A stretch of 64,000 nt of DNA from Gibbsiella quercinecans (GCF_002291425.1 NZ_CP014136.1:1488001-1552000); one strand, 5' to 3'; positions 33,394 through 42,498 are shown, counted from the stretch's first letter. Program-made: numbers and translations. The notes: generated by a model not told the origin, from the sequence alone.

Positions 33394-33428
33394 GTTGGGG
33401 AGTTACGCCTTCGGCGCTGATAATTGCT

Positions 33429-33460
33429 GCAAAGAAATTCGATACGATTAAGGCAATTCC
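33429..33460. repeat. 32-base direct repeat, copy A
   Basis: This 32-base stretch, from GCAAAGAAATTCGATACGAT onward, recurs exactly at 35412-35443 in the same orientation. Similarity continues more weakly on both sides (CCTTCGGC..CTGA.AATTGC before; TTAC and TTCTTT..TGAGGT after), about 100 bases in all. Copy A follows the D-aminoacylase stop, copy B precedes the rpiB stop. The 195 bases from 33394 to the IS hold no gene. Confidence 0.75.
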
Positions 33461-33649
33461 GCTTACACGGTGGGTTACAAATACTGTTTCACCGACATTC
33501 TTTGTTGAGGTCGAGGAGGGTTTCGGTCGCCATCATATCGTGGCTTTTTGCAACACCGTAGCCCGCGCCCGAGTTAGGGGCCGTGGGCTGTATGAACCGG
33601 GCACATAGGTTACAGATCTGACCAGCCTCATAGGTAACGCATTTATTCT

Positions 33650-34798
33650 TTAATCAGCCCGGATTATACGATGGTTCTGTCTATCGTACCGGGCCAATAC
33701 CAACTCCCCGAACCCTATTTCGTCCGTGTCATCGTCAACTTCTTTCATCCACACCCATTCATACCTGAGGGCCTCCGATAGGAAGATTCGTCGGCCGTTG
33801 AACCATAAATCACCTTTCACTTCCACACGCAGTAACTTCGCCCCCTTTGGTACCGGCATCTCCTTTTGTGCCCCAGTATAAATCCGGGGGGAAGGACACC
33901 AGACTGATTGGGGCGTTTTTCCTCCCAGAGCCTTATGTGGCCGAACTTCATTAAATTCTTTTCTCCATGTGTTTAGCCATGTCTGTTGTTCCTCCAGAGA
34001 GGCAAATTTATGACACTGTTTCATTCCCTCTTTCATTGTTCTGTGCATTCTTTCATGACGTCCATTCTCTGTCGGTTTCCCTGGGCGAATTCGCTCGGGA
34101 GTAACACCACATTTGATTAGCCAGATAGACATCTGGCTTAATCCCCACAGCCCGGCACCGGCAAAAGGTGGACCGTTATCGGTGCGTAGAACCTGGGGCA
34201 AACCACATTCGTGGAAGACTCGCTCGAGGCAGGGAATGACAAATTTCCCATCGGGTAAATACGTGGCATCACAGGCAAGTACCATTCTGCTGTAGTTATC
34301 CGTCAGTGTGAAAGGATGACACCAACGTCCGGTTGTATGGGTGAACTTGCCTTTGAAATCCGCGCTCCAGACATCATTTGGCTGGTTTATCTTATGGAGC
34401 ACATAAGACCGTTTGGGTTTGTATTTCAATCGATTACGTTTTTTTGTCAGGCCATGGATCTTAAATATGCCCCCAATAGTACTGGCAGCGGGCACATCCG
34501 AAACATCCATATTCAAAAGTAATTGTCTTATCTTTTCCGGGCCCCATGTAGGGTGCTGCTGTTTCTTCTCAAGAAGCAATTCCACCGTTGGCAGCGGTAT
34601 GGAAAGTTGATGATGGCGAGCTCGGGAATGGTCAGAAAGAGAGGAAATATCATCAGGAGAAAATCGGGACAGCCACTTATAGCCAGTTTTGCGACTAATG
34701 TTGAAACGGCGGCATAGCTCAGCGACAGAAGTATCGCCCTTCAGACAAGCGGTGACAAATTGCAAACGTTGCATGGTAACACTCTCAGGCCAAGGCAC
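33650..34798 (-). CDS. IS481-family transposase
   Basis: 382 residues read from a GTG; the N-terminus MPWPESVTMQRLQF fits the MPW start usual in this family, although an ATG at 34774 is possible. Residues 20-110 are helix-turn-helix DNA-binding modules (SVAELCRRFNISRKTGYKWLSRF). The DDE integrase core begins at NDVWSADFKGKF (first Asp), continues with LRTDNGPPF (second Asp) and ends with PGKPTENGRHERMH (Glu). No stop or frameshift interrupts it. Confidence 0.93.
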   Translation of the reverse strand: MPWPESVTMQRLQFVTACLKGDTSVAELCRRFNISRKTGYKWLSRFSPDDISSLSDHSRARHHQLSIPLPTVELLLEKKQQHPTWGPEKIRQLLLNMDVSDVPAASTIGGIFKIHGLTKKRNRLKYKPKRSYVLHKINQPNDVWSADFKGKFTHTTGRWCHPFTLTDNYSRMVLACDATYLPDGKFVIPCLERVFHECGLPQVLRTDNGPPFAGAGLWGLSQMSIWLIKCGVTPERIRPGKPTENGRHERMHRTMKEGMKQCHKFASLEEQQTWLNTWRKEFNEVRPHKALGGKTPQSVWCPSPRIYTGAQKEMPVPKGAKLLRVEVKGDLWFNGRRIFLSEALRYEWVWMKEVDDDTDEIGFGELVLARYDRQNHRIIRAD

Positions 34799-34839
34799 AG
34801 TAAACCTCCCTATCTCGTTAACTGTGCCAGTTATAACCT

Positions 34840-34914
34840 GTTACCCATGTGCCCGGTGTAAAGTGTTACCCATGTGCCCGGTGTAAAGTGTTACCCATGT
34901 GCCCGGTTCATACA
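34840..34914. repeat. Three tandem 25-base copies of the IS481 terminal repeat
   Basis: GTTACCCATGTGCCCGGT recurs with starts at 34840, 34865 and 34890, the last forming the real right end with TTCATACA. The left end has one full copy and a weaker CATAGGTAAC. The extra copies are probably additional transposase-binding sites or traces of slippage. Confidence 0.8.
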
Positions 34915-34930
34915 GGGCGCGGCCCCTAAC

Positions 34931-35493
34931 GACCCGCGCCAGCGCCATATCAGGCGGCCGCTGCGCGGCTACCCTCACTGTGTCACTTCGCATTAACGGC
35001 CGGCTACGACAGGCGTCCCTGCCTGTCTCGCCTGAAACCGCCGTCCTGGCGGTTTCGCCTATGCTACGTTCCGCCGTTCGGCGCCTTCAATGGCTTCAAC
35101 CCCGGTGCTCCACTCACCAAATGCGTTGTCTTTGATTGTGTCAAAACCGAAGGTTAGGTTGCCCGGTGGCGATAGATTCAGGTTTTGACCTTCCGCGCGC
35201 ATCTTGGGCTGCCGAGCAAGGCACCGTTGCCAGGGGCAATCGGCCACGGACGGTCGATTGAGGCGAGACAAACAGGGATGTTTGTCGTAGCCGACCCGTC
35301 CGGCGACGGGGACGCCGCGAGGGGACCCGCGCAGCGGGCAGGCCATGTTAAGCGCAGGCCGGGGTGTCGGGGCCGGGCCTTCGGCCCTGACAATTGCCTA
35401 CCACTATTGCCGCAAAGAAATTCGATACGATTAAGGCAATTCCCCTTACGCTGGTGGCGGCAGAGTACTGTTCCAATAACACTCTTTCTGAGG
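34931..35493. other. Decayed intergenic stretch without a convincing gene
   Basis: Between the IS and rpiB there is GC-rich sequence with many short hairpins (such as CCGTCCTGGCGG and GGGCCTTCGGCCC) and repeat copy B. A 95-codon minus frame at 35059-35346 is open, ending in a segment rich in polar residues, but I see no ribosome site or domain; it may be a repeat-associated reading frame. I call no gene here. Confidence 0.45.
35412..35443. repeat. 32-base direct repeat, copy B
   Basis: Identical to 33429-33460, with weaker similarity extending to about 35500. The two copies bracket the IS481 element and the decayed sequence next to it. Confidence 0.75.
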
Positions 35494-35967
35494 TTAACCG
35501 CAGGCTGCGCCGGGCACATGACCAACGCGCGTTTCGATCTCGCTAATTGCATCAATCCGCGCCTGATGGCGCCCACCTTCAAACTGGGCGTCAAGCCAGG
35601 CATCCACGATCATTTTCGCCAGCTCTTGCCCCACCACCCGTGCGCCGAACGCCAGAATATTGGTGTTATTGTGCTGCCGTGACAGTTGGGCGGAATAAGG
35701 CTCGCTGCACACCACGGCCCGGATGCCGGGGTATTTATTGGCCGTGATGGAAATGCCCACGCCGGTGCCGCAAATCAGAATGCCGCCCTCCACTTCCCCC
35801 GCCAACACCGCTTCCGCCACCGCACCGGCGTAGCGCGGGTAATCCGTACGTTCACTGGACCAGGTGCCTTTATCCACCACCGTAACACCGCGCTGTTGCA
35901 GGTGCGCGGCGATGGCCGCCTTCAGTTCAAAACCGACATGATCGCAGCCAAGGGCTATGTTCTTCAT
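35494..35967 (-). CDS. rpiB: RpiB, ribose/allose-6-phosphate isomerase
   Basis: 157 residues, RpiB/LacAB family: N-terminal IALGCDHVGFELKAAI (Asp and His of the phosphate site), the active-site Cys in GGILICGTGVGISITANK, and the Arg-containing IRAVVCSEPYSAQLSRQHNNTNIL. In E. coli RpiB interconverts allose-6-phosphate and allulose-6-phosphate and is divergent from the als operon, exactly as here. The C-terminal end is slightly longer than in E. coli (149). Controlled by AlsR from the shared region. Confidence 0.93.
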   Translation of the reverse strand: MKNIALGCDHVGFELKAAIAAHLQQRGVTVVDKGTWSSERTDYPRYAGAVAEAVLAGEVEGGILICGTGVGISITANKYPGIRAVVCSEPYSAQLSRQHNNTNILAFGARVVGQELAKMIVDAWLDAQFEGGRHQARIDAISEIETRVGHVPGAACG

Positions 35968-36000
35968 TACAACCTCTCGTTGATTGGGCTATCTCGCTAA

Positions 36001-36272
36001 CTTTACAAAAGTTATTTTACTTGTGAAATAAAGCCAAATTAACCGATAAAAACCGCCTAAACACGGCGATTCTCTCCGCCAGGGCAGCACGCTATTTCAC
36101 AAAAGTGTGTTTTATTAAGATTAATGGCATCACACAAAGCAGACGGCTTCTGGCAAAAAATTAAATTAATCAATTGAATATTAAATAAAAATGTCAAACC
36201 ACGCCTATCTGCCGCACCCGAGCAAACTTCACACAAAGATTAACTTTATAAGTTTTATAATTTTGTGAAGTT
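36001..36272. promoter_or_regulatory. Divergent rpiB-alsR control region with TTCACA motifs
   Basis: This AT-rich gap contains several copies of a TTCACA/TGTGAA element: ACTTGTGAAATA near 36020, TATTTCACAAAAG near 36095, and a perfect pair AACTTCACA (36225-36233) and TGTGAAGTT (36264-36272). They are good candidates for AlsR and possibly CRP sites. No gene is present between 35968 and 36340. Confidence 0.55.
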
Positions 36273-36340
36273 TGTTGCATATTTTATCAACAGCCTGTGG
36301 TGATATAGTGGTGTCTTCAGTTTATGGACGCGAGAAGCAA

Positions 36341-37225
36341 ATGAGCCAATCAGAATTTGATCAGGGCATCCCGAACGGGATCGGCATCGCCCCTTACCTG
36401 CGCATGAAGCAGGAAGGCATGACGGAAAACGAAAGCCGAATCGTGGAATGGTTTTTGGCGCCGGGTAATTTAAGCGGAGCGCCGTCGATAAAAGACGTTG
36501 CCGAAGCGCTAATGGTGTCGGAGGCGATGATTGTCAAAGTGTCGAAGCTGCTGGGGTTTAGCGGTTTTCGCAACCTGCGCAGTTCGCTGATCGACTACTT
36601 TTCACAGTCCGAACAGGTGCTGCCGGCCGAGCTGTCTTTCGATGAAGCGCCGCAAGATGTGGTGAACAAGGTGTTCAACATCACCCTGCGTACCATTATG
36701 GAAGGCCAGTCGATCGTCAATGTGGATGAGATCCACCGTGCGGCGCGTTATTTTTACCACGCCAAACAGCGCGATCTGTACGGCGTCGGCGGCTCAAACG
36801 CGATCTGCGCCGATATCGAGCATAAGCTGCTGCGCATCGGCGTGCGCTGCCACGCCTACCAGGACGCGCACATCATGATGATGTCCGCCGCGTTGCTGCA
36901 AGAAGGGGATGTGGTGCTGGTGGTCTCCCACTCCGGGCGCACCAGCGATCTGCAAGAAGCGGTAGAATTGGCGAAGAGCAACGGGGCGAAGATTATTTGT
37001 ATCACCCACAGCTATAACTCGCCGATCGCCAAACTGGCAGACTTTATTATCTGTTCGCCGGCGCCGGAAACGCCATTGTTAGGGCGCAACGCCTCGGCAC
37101 GTATTTTACAACTGACCTTATTAGACGCTTTTTTTGTTTCCGTCGCACAACAGAATATTGAGCAGGCAACGTTAAATATGGAAAAAACCGGCGCTATCGT
37201 TAACTTTTTCCGCCGGGATAAATAA
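36341..37225 (+). CDS. alsR: AlsR, RpiR-family repressor of the allose genes
   Basis: 294 residues from the ATG at 36341 (a longer frame adds 23 residues that overlap the operator). Residues 20-90 form the RpiR helix-turn-helix (SIKDVAEALMVSEAMIVKVSKLLGFSGFRNLRSSL); residues 125-260 are the SIS sugar-phosphate domain (DLYGVGGSNAICADIEHKLLRIG, LVVSHSGRTSDLQEAVELAKSNGAKII). In E. coli AlsR represses rpiB and alsBACEK and is relieved by allose. Gene order is the same. Confidence 0.93.
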   Translation: MSQSEFDQGIPNGIGIAPYLRMKQEGMTENESRIVEWFLAPGNLSGAPSIKDVAEALMVSEAMIVKVSKLLGFSGFRNLRSSLIDYFSQSEQVLPAELSFDEAPQDVVNKVFNITLRTIMEGQSIVNVDEIHRAARYFYHAKQRDLYGVGGSNAICADIEHKLLRIGVRCHAYQDAHIMMMSAALLQEGDVVLVVSHSGRTSDLQEAVELAKSNGAKIICITHSYNSPIAKLADFIICSPAPETPLLGRNASARILQLTLLDAFFVSVAQQNIEQATLNMEKTGAIVNFFRRDK

Positions 37226-37233
37226 CCAGAAAT

Positions 37234-37289
37234 TTTCAGGCCACAGTTGAAAACGATACCCGATTAATTCAGGCCCCTGTGGTCTGAAA
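37234..37289. promoter_or_regulatory. Inverted repeat between alsR and alsB
   Basis: TTTCAGGCCACAG at 37234-37246 and CTGTGGTCTGAAA at 37277-37289 pair with one mismatch around 30 bases. There is no T-run. It may be an operator for the alsB promoter or an mRNA hairpin that limits read-through from alsR. Confidence 0.5.
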
Positions 37290-37333
37290 TAATCCGGTAT
37301 ATATAATAGTTACCCTACAGTGAGAATAATACA

Positions 37334-38269
37334 ATGAACAAACTTCTGAAGTTATTCAGTAGCGCTGCTGTCGGTGTGATGTTATCCACCAGTGCTTTCG
37401 CCGCCGCCGATTATGCCGTGGTCTTAAAAACGCTATCCAACCCGTTTTGGGTCGATATGAAAAAAGGCATTGAGGATCAGGCGAAAGCCAGTGGCGTTAG
37501 CGTTGATATTTTCGCTTCGCCTTCGGAGGGGGATTTCCAGTCGCAGCTGCAGCTCTTCGAAGATCTCAGTAATAAAAACTACAAAGGCATCGCCTTCGCG
37601 CCGCTCTCTTCGGTAAACCTGGTGATGCCGGTTACCCGCGCCTGGAAAAAAGGGATTTTCCTGGTCAATCTCGATGAAAAAATCGACATGGATAACCTGA
37701 AAAAAGCGGGCGGCAACGTGGAAGCGTTCGTCACCACCGACAACGTCGCCGTGGGCGGCAAAGCGGCCGACTACATCATTCAGCGGCTGGGTGCAGAAGG
37801 CGGTGAGGTGGCGATTATCGAAGGCAAAGCCGGCAACGCCTCCGGCGAAGCGCGCCGCCAGGGGGCGACCGCAGCCTTCCAAAAAGCCGGCGCGATCAAA
37901 CTGGTTGCCAGCCAGCCCGCCGACTGGGATCGCATCAAAGCGCTGGATGTTGCTACCAACGTATTGCAGCGCAACCCGAATCTGAAAGCCTTCTACTGCG
38001 CCAACGATACCATGGCGATGGGCGTGGCCCAGGCGGTGATCAACGCCGGCAAAACCGGCAAGGTCCTGGTCGTGGGCACCGATGGTATTCCTGAAGCGCG
38101 CAAAATGGTGGCTGGCGGGCAAATGACCGCCACCGTCGCCCAGAACCCGGCGGATATCGGTGCAACCGGCCTGCGTCTGCTGGTGGAAAAAGCCAAGACT
38201 GGCCAGGTGATCCCGCTGGATAAACAGCCGGAATTCAAACTGGTCGATTCGGTACTGATTACCCAATAG
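37334..38269 (+). CDS. alsB: AlsB, D-allose-binding periplasmic protein
   Basis: 311 residues, the exact length of E. coli AlsB. The signal peptide ends at AFA (about residue 23), and the mature protein starts ADYAVVLKTLSNPFWVDMKKGIEDQAK. Ligand-contact stretches typical for the allose/ribose receptors are seen (FAPLSSVN, EGKAGNASGEARRQG, FYCANDTMAMG, GTDGIPEAR). It captures D-allose and docks to AlsC. A strong hairpin after the gene (38276-38302) should boost its level over the following genes. Confidence 0.95.
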   Translation: MNKLLKLFSSAAVGVMLSTSAFAAADYAVVLKTLSNPFWVDMKKGIEDQAKASGVSVDIFASPSEGDFQSQLQLFEDLSNKNYKGIAFAPLSSVNLVMPVTRAWKKGIFLVNLDEKIDMDNLKKAGGNVEAFVTTDNVAVGGKAADYIIQRLGAEGGEVAIIEGKAGNASGEARRQGATAAFQKAGAIKLVASQPADWDRIKALDVATNVLQRNPNLKAFYCANDTMAMGVAQAVINAGKTGKVLVVGTDGIPEARKMVAGGQMTATVAQNPADIGATGLRLLVEKAKTGQVIPLDKQPEFKLVDSVLITQ

Positions 38270-38275
38270 CCACCC

Positions 38276-38302
38276 GGCCCCCGGTGGCGCAAACCGGGGG
38301 CC
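38276..38302 (+). promoter_or_regulatory. Strong hairpin between alsB and alsA
   Basis: Perfect 10-base arms GGCCCCCGGT and ACCGGGGGCC around a 7-base loop, starting six bases past the alsB stop. With no T-run it is more likely to block 3' decay of the alsB message and reduce downstream expression than to end transcription fully. Confidence 0.7.
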
Positions 38303-38311
38303 AAGGCGAAA

Positions 38312-38337
38312 TATATACCCAAAAGAATTCGAGTTGC
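38312..38337. repeat. Fragment of an ERIC repeat
   Basis: ATACCCAAAAGAATTCGAGT followed by TGC matches the left end of the full ERIC at 11716-11741 with one change. The rest of the element is missing, so this is a decayed or partial copy between alsB and alsA. Confidence 0.65.
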
Positions 38338-38408
38338 GGGATAAACGCGCCACACCGCAAGCGCAAATATCGCGGATACCTGGAGCATGGCGGAATAGAG
38401 GTAATTAA

Positions 38409-39941
38409 ATGGTCACGCCTTATATCAGCATGGCGGGGATCGGCAAATCTTTTGGCCCGGTTCACGCATTAAAATCGGTTGATTTAGCCATTTACACTCA
38501 TGAAATACATGCGTTATTAGGTGAAAACGGCGCCGGCAAATCAACCCTGATGAAAATATTGTCGGGTATCTATGAACCCACCAAAGGGACAATCACCATT
38601 GATCACACCGACTATAACAAACTGGATCATAAACTCGCCTCGCAATTAGGCGTGGGCATTATTTACCAGGAGTTAAGCGTTATAGACGAATTAACGGTGC
38701 TGGAAAATCTTTATATTGGCCGGCACCTGACCAAAAAAGTCTGCGGCATCACGATTATTGACTGGAAAGAAATGCGCCTGCGCGCCGCCATGATGTTATT
38801 ACGCGTCGGCCTAAAAGTGGATCTTGATGAAAAAGTGGCGAATTTATCCATCAGCCATAAACAAATGTTGGAAATCGCCAGAACGCTGATGCTCAACGCC
38901 AAAGTGATCATCATGGATGAGCCAACCTCTTCGCTGACCAGCAAAGAAGTAGATTACTTGTTCCTGATCATGCAGCAGTTGCGCAAAGAGGGCTGTGCGA
39001 TCGTGTATATCTCGCACAAGCTCAATGAGATCCGCCAAATCTGCGATCGCTACACGGTGATGAAAGACGGCAGCAGCGTCAGCAGCGGCATGGTGAGCGA
39101 CGTCAGCAACGACGACATCGTGCGCATGATGGTGGGCCGCGAGCTGCAAAACCGCTTTATGGCGCTGAAAGAGAATGCCGGCAACGTGGAGCCGGACACG
39201 GTGTTCGAAGTGAAACACGTCACCAGCCGCGACAAAAAGAAAGTCCGCGATATCTCTTTTACGGTCAGCCGGGGCGAAATCCTCGGTTTCGCCGGGCTGG
39301 TGGGCTCCGGCCGCACTGAGCTGATGAACTGCCTGTTCGGCGCCGAAAAACGCAGCCAGGGGGAGATCCTGCTGCACGGCAAGCCGATCACGCCCCGTTC
39401 GCCGCTCGACGCGTTGAAAAAAGGCATGGCATACATCACCGAAAGCCGGCGCGAGAACGGCTTTTTCGCCAACTTTTCCATTGCTGAAAACATCGCCATC
39501 AGCCGCAGCCTGAAAGACGGCGGCTACAAAGGCGCCATCGGGTTATTCAAGCCGCAGCAAGAGCATGAAATCGCCGAACAGCAACGCGCCCTGCTCGCGC
39601 TTAAGTGCCAGTCGGTGAATCAAAACATCACTGAGCTGTCGGGCGGTAACCAGCAAAAGGTGCTGATTTCCAAATGGCTCTGCTGCCACCCGGAAGTGAT
39701 TATTTTCGATGAGCCGACCCGCGGCATCGATGTGGGGGCCAAGGCTGAAATTTACAAAGTGATGCGCCGGCTGGCGGACGAAGGGAAAGTGATCCTGATG
39801 GTGTCTTCCGAGCTGCCGGAAATTATTACCGTCTGTGACCGTATTGCGGTGTTTTGCGCAGGGCGCCTGACGAAAATTTTGAACAATCGCGACGATATCA
39901 GCGAAGAGGAGATTATGGCATGGGCATTACCTCAAGAGTAA
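38409..39941 (+). CDS. alsA: AlsA, D-allose ABC importer double ATPase
   Basis: 510 residues, the same length as E. coli AlsA and very similar throughout. Domain 1: Walker A GENGAGKST near 37-45, Walker B VIIMDEPTSSL. Domain 2: degenerate Walker A GLVGSGRTE, signature LSGGNQQK, Walker B VIIFDEPTRGIDVG with its Glu present, unlike the paralogue at 4532-6043. It drives allose uptake through AlsC. It overlaps alsC by 22 bases. The stretch between alsB and alsA has only a poor Shine-Dalgarno (GGTAA), hinting at low translation. Confidence 0.95.
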   Translation: MVTPYISMAGIGKSFGPVHALKSVDLAIYTHEIHALLGENGAGKSTLMKILSGIYEPTKGTITIDHTDYNKLDHKLASQLGVGIIYQELSVIDELTVLENLYIGRHLTKKVCGITIIDWKEMRLRAAMMLLRVGLKVDLDEKVANLSISHKQMLEIARTLMLNAKVIIMDEPTSSLTSKEVDYLFLIMQQLRKEGCAIVYISHKLNEIRQICDRYTVMKDGSSVSSGMVSDVSNDDIVRMMVGRELQNRFMALKENAGNVEPDTVFEVKHVTSRDKKKVRDISFTVSRGEILGFAGLVGSGRTELMNCLFGAEKRSQGEILLHGKPITPRSPLDALKKGMAYITESRRENGFFANFSIAENIAISRSLKDGGYKGAIGLFKPQQEHEIAEQQRALLALKCQSVNQNITELSGGNQQKVLISKWLCCHPEVIIFDEPTRGIDVGAKAEIYKVMRRLADEGKVILMVSSELPEIITVCDRIAVFCAGRLTKILNNRDDISEEEIMAWALPQE

Positions 39942-40900
39942 AAGGCGAGCCGCCAGAGAAGACGCCGTTTAACTTCGCCCTGTTCTGGGATAAATACGGC
40001 ACGTTTTTCATCCTCGCGATTATCGTGGCGATCTTCGGCACGCTGTCGGCGGAGTATTTCCTCACCGCCAACAACATCACGCAGATTTTCGTGCAAAGTT
40101 CGGTAACCGTGCTGATCGGCATGGGGGAATTCTTCGCCATTCTGGTGGCGGGGATCGATCTTTCGGTCGGCGCGATCCTAGCACTGTCGGGCATGGTCAC
40201 CGCCAAACTGATGCTGGCCGGCTTTGATCCGGTTTCCGCCGCGCTGATTGGCGGCGTGGTGGTCGGCGGCGCGCTTGGCGCCATCAACGGCTGCCTGGTG
40301 AACTGGACGGGGCTGCACCCGTTTATCATTACGCTGGGCACCAACGCCATCTTCCGCGGCATTACGCTGGTGATTTCCGACGCCAACTCGGTGTACGGTT
40401 TCTCTTTCGACTTCGTCAATTTCTTCGCCGCCAGCGTTATCGGCATACCGGTACCGGTTATCTTCTCGCTGCTGATCGCCATTGTGCTGTGGTTCCTCAC
40501 CACCCGCACCCGGCTGGGGCGCAACATCTATGCGCTGGGCGGCAACAAAAACTCCGCCTTTTATTCCGGCATTGATGTGAAGTTCCATATGTTGGTGGTG
40601 TTCATCATCTCCGGCATTTGCGCCGGGCTGGCGGGCGTGGTGTCCACCGCGCGCCTCGGCGCGGCCGAGCCGTTAGCCGGCATGGGATTTGAAACCTACG
40701 CCATTGCCAGCGCCATTATCGGCGGCACCAGCTTCTTCGGCGGCAAGGGGCGCATTTTCTCGGTGGTGATCGGCGGCCTGATCATCGGCACCATCAATAA
40801 CGGCCTGAATATTCTGCAAGTACAAACCTACTACCAACTGGTGGTGATGGGCGGGCTGATTATCGCCGCTGTCGCACTGGATCGGCTGATCAGTAAGTAA
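39920..40900 (+). CDS. alsC: AlsC, D-allose ABC permease
   Basis: 326 residues from the ATG at 39920, matching E. coli AlsC in length. The RbsC-type permease pattern is clear: ILVAGIDLSVGAILALSGMVTAKLM near 70, a G-T-N loop, and RTRLGRNIYALGGNKNSAFYSGIDV as the ATPase contact region. It works as a homodimer with AlsA and AlsB in the inner membrane. The start lies inside alsA, so translation is coupled. Confidence 0.94.
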   Translation: MGITSRVKGEPPEKTPFNFALFWDKYGTFFILAIIVAIFGTLSAEYFLTANNITQIFVQSSVTVLIGMGEFFAILVAGIDLSVGAILALSGMVTAKLMLAGFDPVSAALIGGVVVGGALGAINGCLVNWTGLHPFIITLGTNAIFRGITLVISDANSVYGFSFDFVNFFAASVIGIPVPVIFSLLIAIVLWFLTTRTRLGRNIYALGGNKNSAFYSGIDVKFHMLVVFIISGICAGLAGVVSTARLGAAEPLAGMGFETYAIASAIIGGTSFFGGKGRIFSVVIGGLIIGTINNGLNILQVQTYYQLVVMGGLIIAAVALDRLISK

Positions 40901-40910
40901 GGAGCCAATG

Positions 40911-41597
40911 ATGAAAATATCCCCCTCTCTGATGTGTATGGATCTATTGAAGTTCAAAGAGCAGATCGAGTTTATCGATCGCCATGCGGACTATTTTCAT
41001 ATCGACATTATGGACGGCCACTTCGTGCCGAACCTGACGCTCTCGCCGTTTTTCGTCAGCCAGGTGCGCCGCCTAGCGAGTAAACCGCTTGACTGTCACC
41101 TGATGGTGACCCGGCCGCAGGACTACATCGCCTCGCTGGCGGCCGCCGGCGCCGATTTCATTACCCTGCACCCGGAAACCATCAACGGCCAGGCGTTTCG
41201 CCTGTTCGATGAGATCCGCCGGCACGGCATGAAAGTGGGCCTGATCCTTAACCCGGAAACCGCGGTCGATACGATGAAGTATTACATTCACAAGGCCGAC
41301 AAGATCACCGTGATGACGGTTGATCCCGGCTTTGCCGGGCAGCCCTTCATCCCGGAAATGCTGGAAAAAATCGCCGAACTGAAAGAATGGCGCACGCGTG
41401 AAGGGCTGTCTTATGAAATCGAGATCGATGGCTCCTGCAACCAAGGCACCTATCAGCGCCTGATTGAGGCCGGTGCGGATGTGCTGATCGTCGGCTCCTC
41501 CGGCCTGTTCAGCCATTCACCGGATGTTGCCGAAGCCTGGAACATCATGGCGCAGCAGATTGTGCAAGCCAAAAGCGCGGAGGCCCGCCATGTCTGA
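40911..41597 (+). CDS. alsE: AlsE, D-allulose-6-phosphate 3-epimerase
   Basis: 228 residues, ribulose-phosphate 3-epimerase fold, close to E. coli AlsE (231). Metal and catalytic positions are seen: SPSLMCMD at the start, [12 protein letters not shown] (His, Asp), CHLMVTRP (His), and the second Asp in IEIDGSCNQ. It turns allulose-6-phosphate into fructose-6-phosphate, completing the pathway. The start has GGAG upstream; two ATG codons in a row (40908 and 40911) are possible. It overlaps alsK by eight bases. Confidence 0.94.
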   Translation: MKISPSLMCMDLLKFKEQIEFIDRHADYFHIDIMDGHFVPNLTLSPFFVSQVRRLASKPLDCHLMVTRPQDYIASLAAAGADFITLHPETINGQAFRLFDEIRRHGMKVGLILNPETAVDTMKYYIHKADKITVMTVDPGFAGQPFIPEMLEKIAELKEWRTREGLSYEIEIDGSCNQGTYQRLIEAGADVLIVGSSGLFSHSPDVAEAWNIMAQQIVQAKSAEARHV

Positions 41598-42498
41598 ACC
41601 GCTTCCCGTGGTGGCCGGGGTGGATATGGGCGCCACCCATACCCGCTTCTGCCTGCAAAACGCCGAGGGGGTGGAGATCGTCTGCAAGAAATTACCCACC
41701 GCGGAGGTCATTGCTCCCGGCCTGGCCGCCGGGCTTAGCGGCCAGCTGCGCCAGCTGTTTGAGCGGCACCGTGCACGCGGCCTGGGCGTGATGATCGGGT
41801 TCCCGGCGCTGGTGGGCAGCGATCGGCGCACCATTATCTCAACCCCCAACCTGCCGCTGACGGCCAGCGAATTCGCCGGCCTGGCCGAATGCCTGGAACA
41901 CCAACTCGCGTGCCCGGTGCAGTTTGCGCGCGATGTCAATCTGCAGCTCTCTTATGATGTGCATGAAAACGCGCTGGAGAACGAGGTGGTGCTGGCCGCC
42001 TACCTCGGCACCGGCATGGGGTTCGCCATCTGGCTCAACGGCGCCCCCTGGACCGGCGCCCACGGCGTGGCGGGCGAGCTTGGCCATATTCCGCAGGGCG
42101 ACGGCCGCATGCGCTGCGGCTGCGGCAATCTCGGCTGCCTGGAAACGGTCTGTTCCGGCGTGGCGCTGCGCCACTGGTATGAACAAACGCCGCGCGCTTA
42201 TACGCTCGGCGAGCTGTTTTTACACAGCCGCAGCGATGCCTTTATTGTTGCATTGCTGGCGCACGCGGCGCGCGCCATCGCCACCAGCATCAACCTGTTT
42301 GATCCGCACAGCGTGATCCTCGGCGGCGGGGTAATGGATATGCCGGGGTTCCCGTTATGCGAGCTGATCGCCGGCGTGCGTACGCATCTGCGCCGCCCGC
42401 TGCCCCATGACGCGGTGCGCTTTATCCCCGCCTCTTCTTCAGACTTTAACGGCGCCTGCGGGGCCGCCGGCCTTGCCCGCCGCCGCTGGCTGAATTAG
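41590..42498 (+). CDS. alsK: AlsK, D-allose kinase
   Basis: 302 residues, ROK family. [13 protein letters not shown] is the phosphate-1 loop with its Asp; the ROK zinc motif [29 protein letters not shown] shows the His and three Cys ligands. It phosphorylates D-allose at O6 using ATP; RpiB and AlsE then convert the product to fructose-6-phosphate. E. coli AlsK is 309 residues. It is the final gene of the operon and no clear terminator follows before the convergent regulator at 42528. Confidence 0.93.
   Translation: MSEPLPVVAGVDMGATHTRFCLQNAEGVEIVCKKLPTAEVIAPGLAAGLSGQLRQLFERHRARGLGVMIGFPALVGSDRRTIISTPNLPLTASEFAGLAECLEHQLACPVQFARDVNLQLSYDVHENALENEVVLAAYLGTGMGFAIWLNGAPWTGAHGVAGELGHIPQGDGRMRCGCGNLGCLETVCSGVALRHWYEQTPRAYTLGELFLHSRSDAFIVALLAHAARAIATSINLFDPHSVILGGGVMDMPGFPLCELIAGVRTHLRRPLPHDAVRFIPASSSDFNGACGAAGLARRRWLN

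Larger units (their letters stand above)
33589..34914. mobile_element. IS481-family insertion sequence, 1326 bases, intact
   Basis: The ends are inverted repeats beginning TGTATGAACCGGGCACAT, and GGGC is repeated directly on both sides (33585-33588, 34915-34918) as a 4-base target duplication. Removing the element and one GGGC leaves a perfect palindrome with 11-base arms GTTAGGGGCCG (33573-33583) and CGGCCCCTAAC (34920-34930), with the insertion in the 6-base loop. The element is complete and its transposase is unbroken, so it may still be active. Confidence 0.9.

Noticed and set aside
34840-34914. Possible CRISPR-like repeats
   Set aside because: The 25-base units are contiguous without spacers and match the IS terminal repeat.
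35059-35346. 95-codon minus frame between the IS and rpiB
   Set aside because: No ribosome site or recognisable domain, and it lies in repeat-rich decayed sequence; too weak to call although I cannot exclude it.
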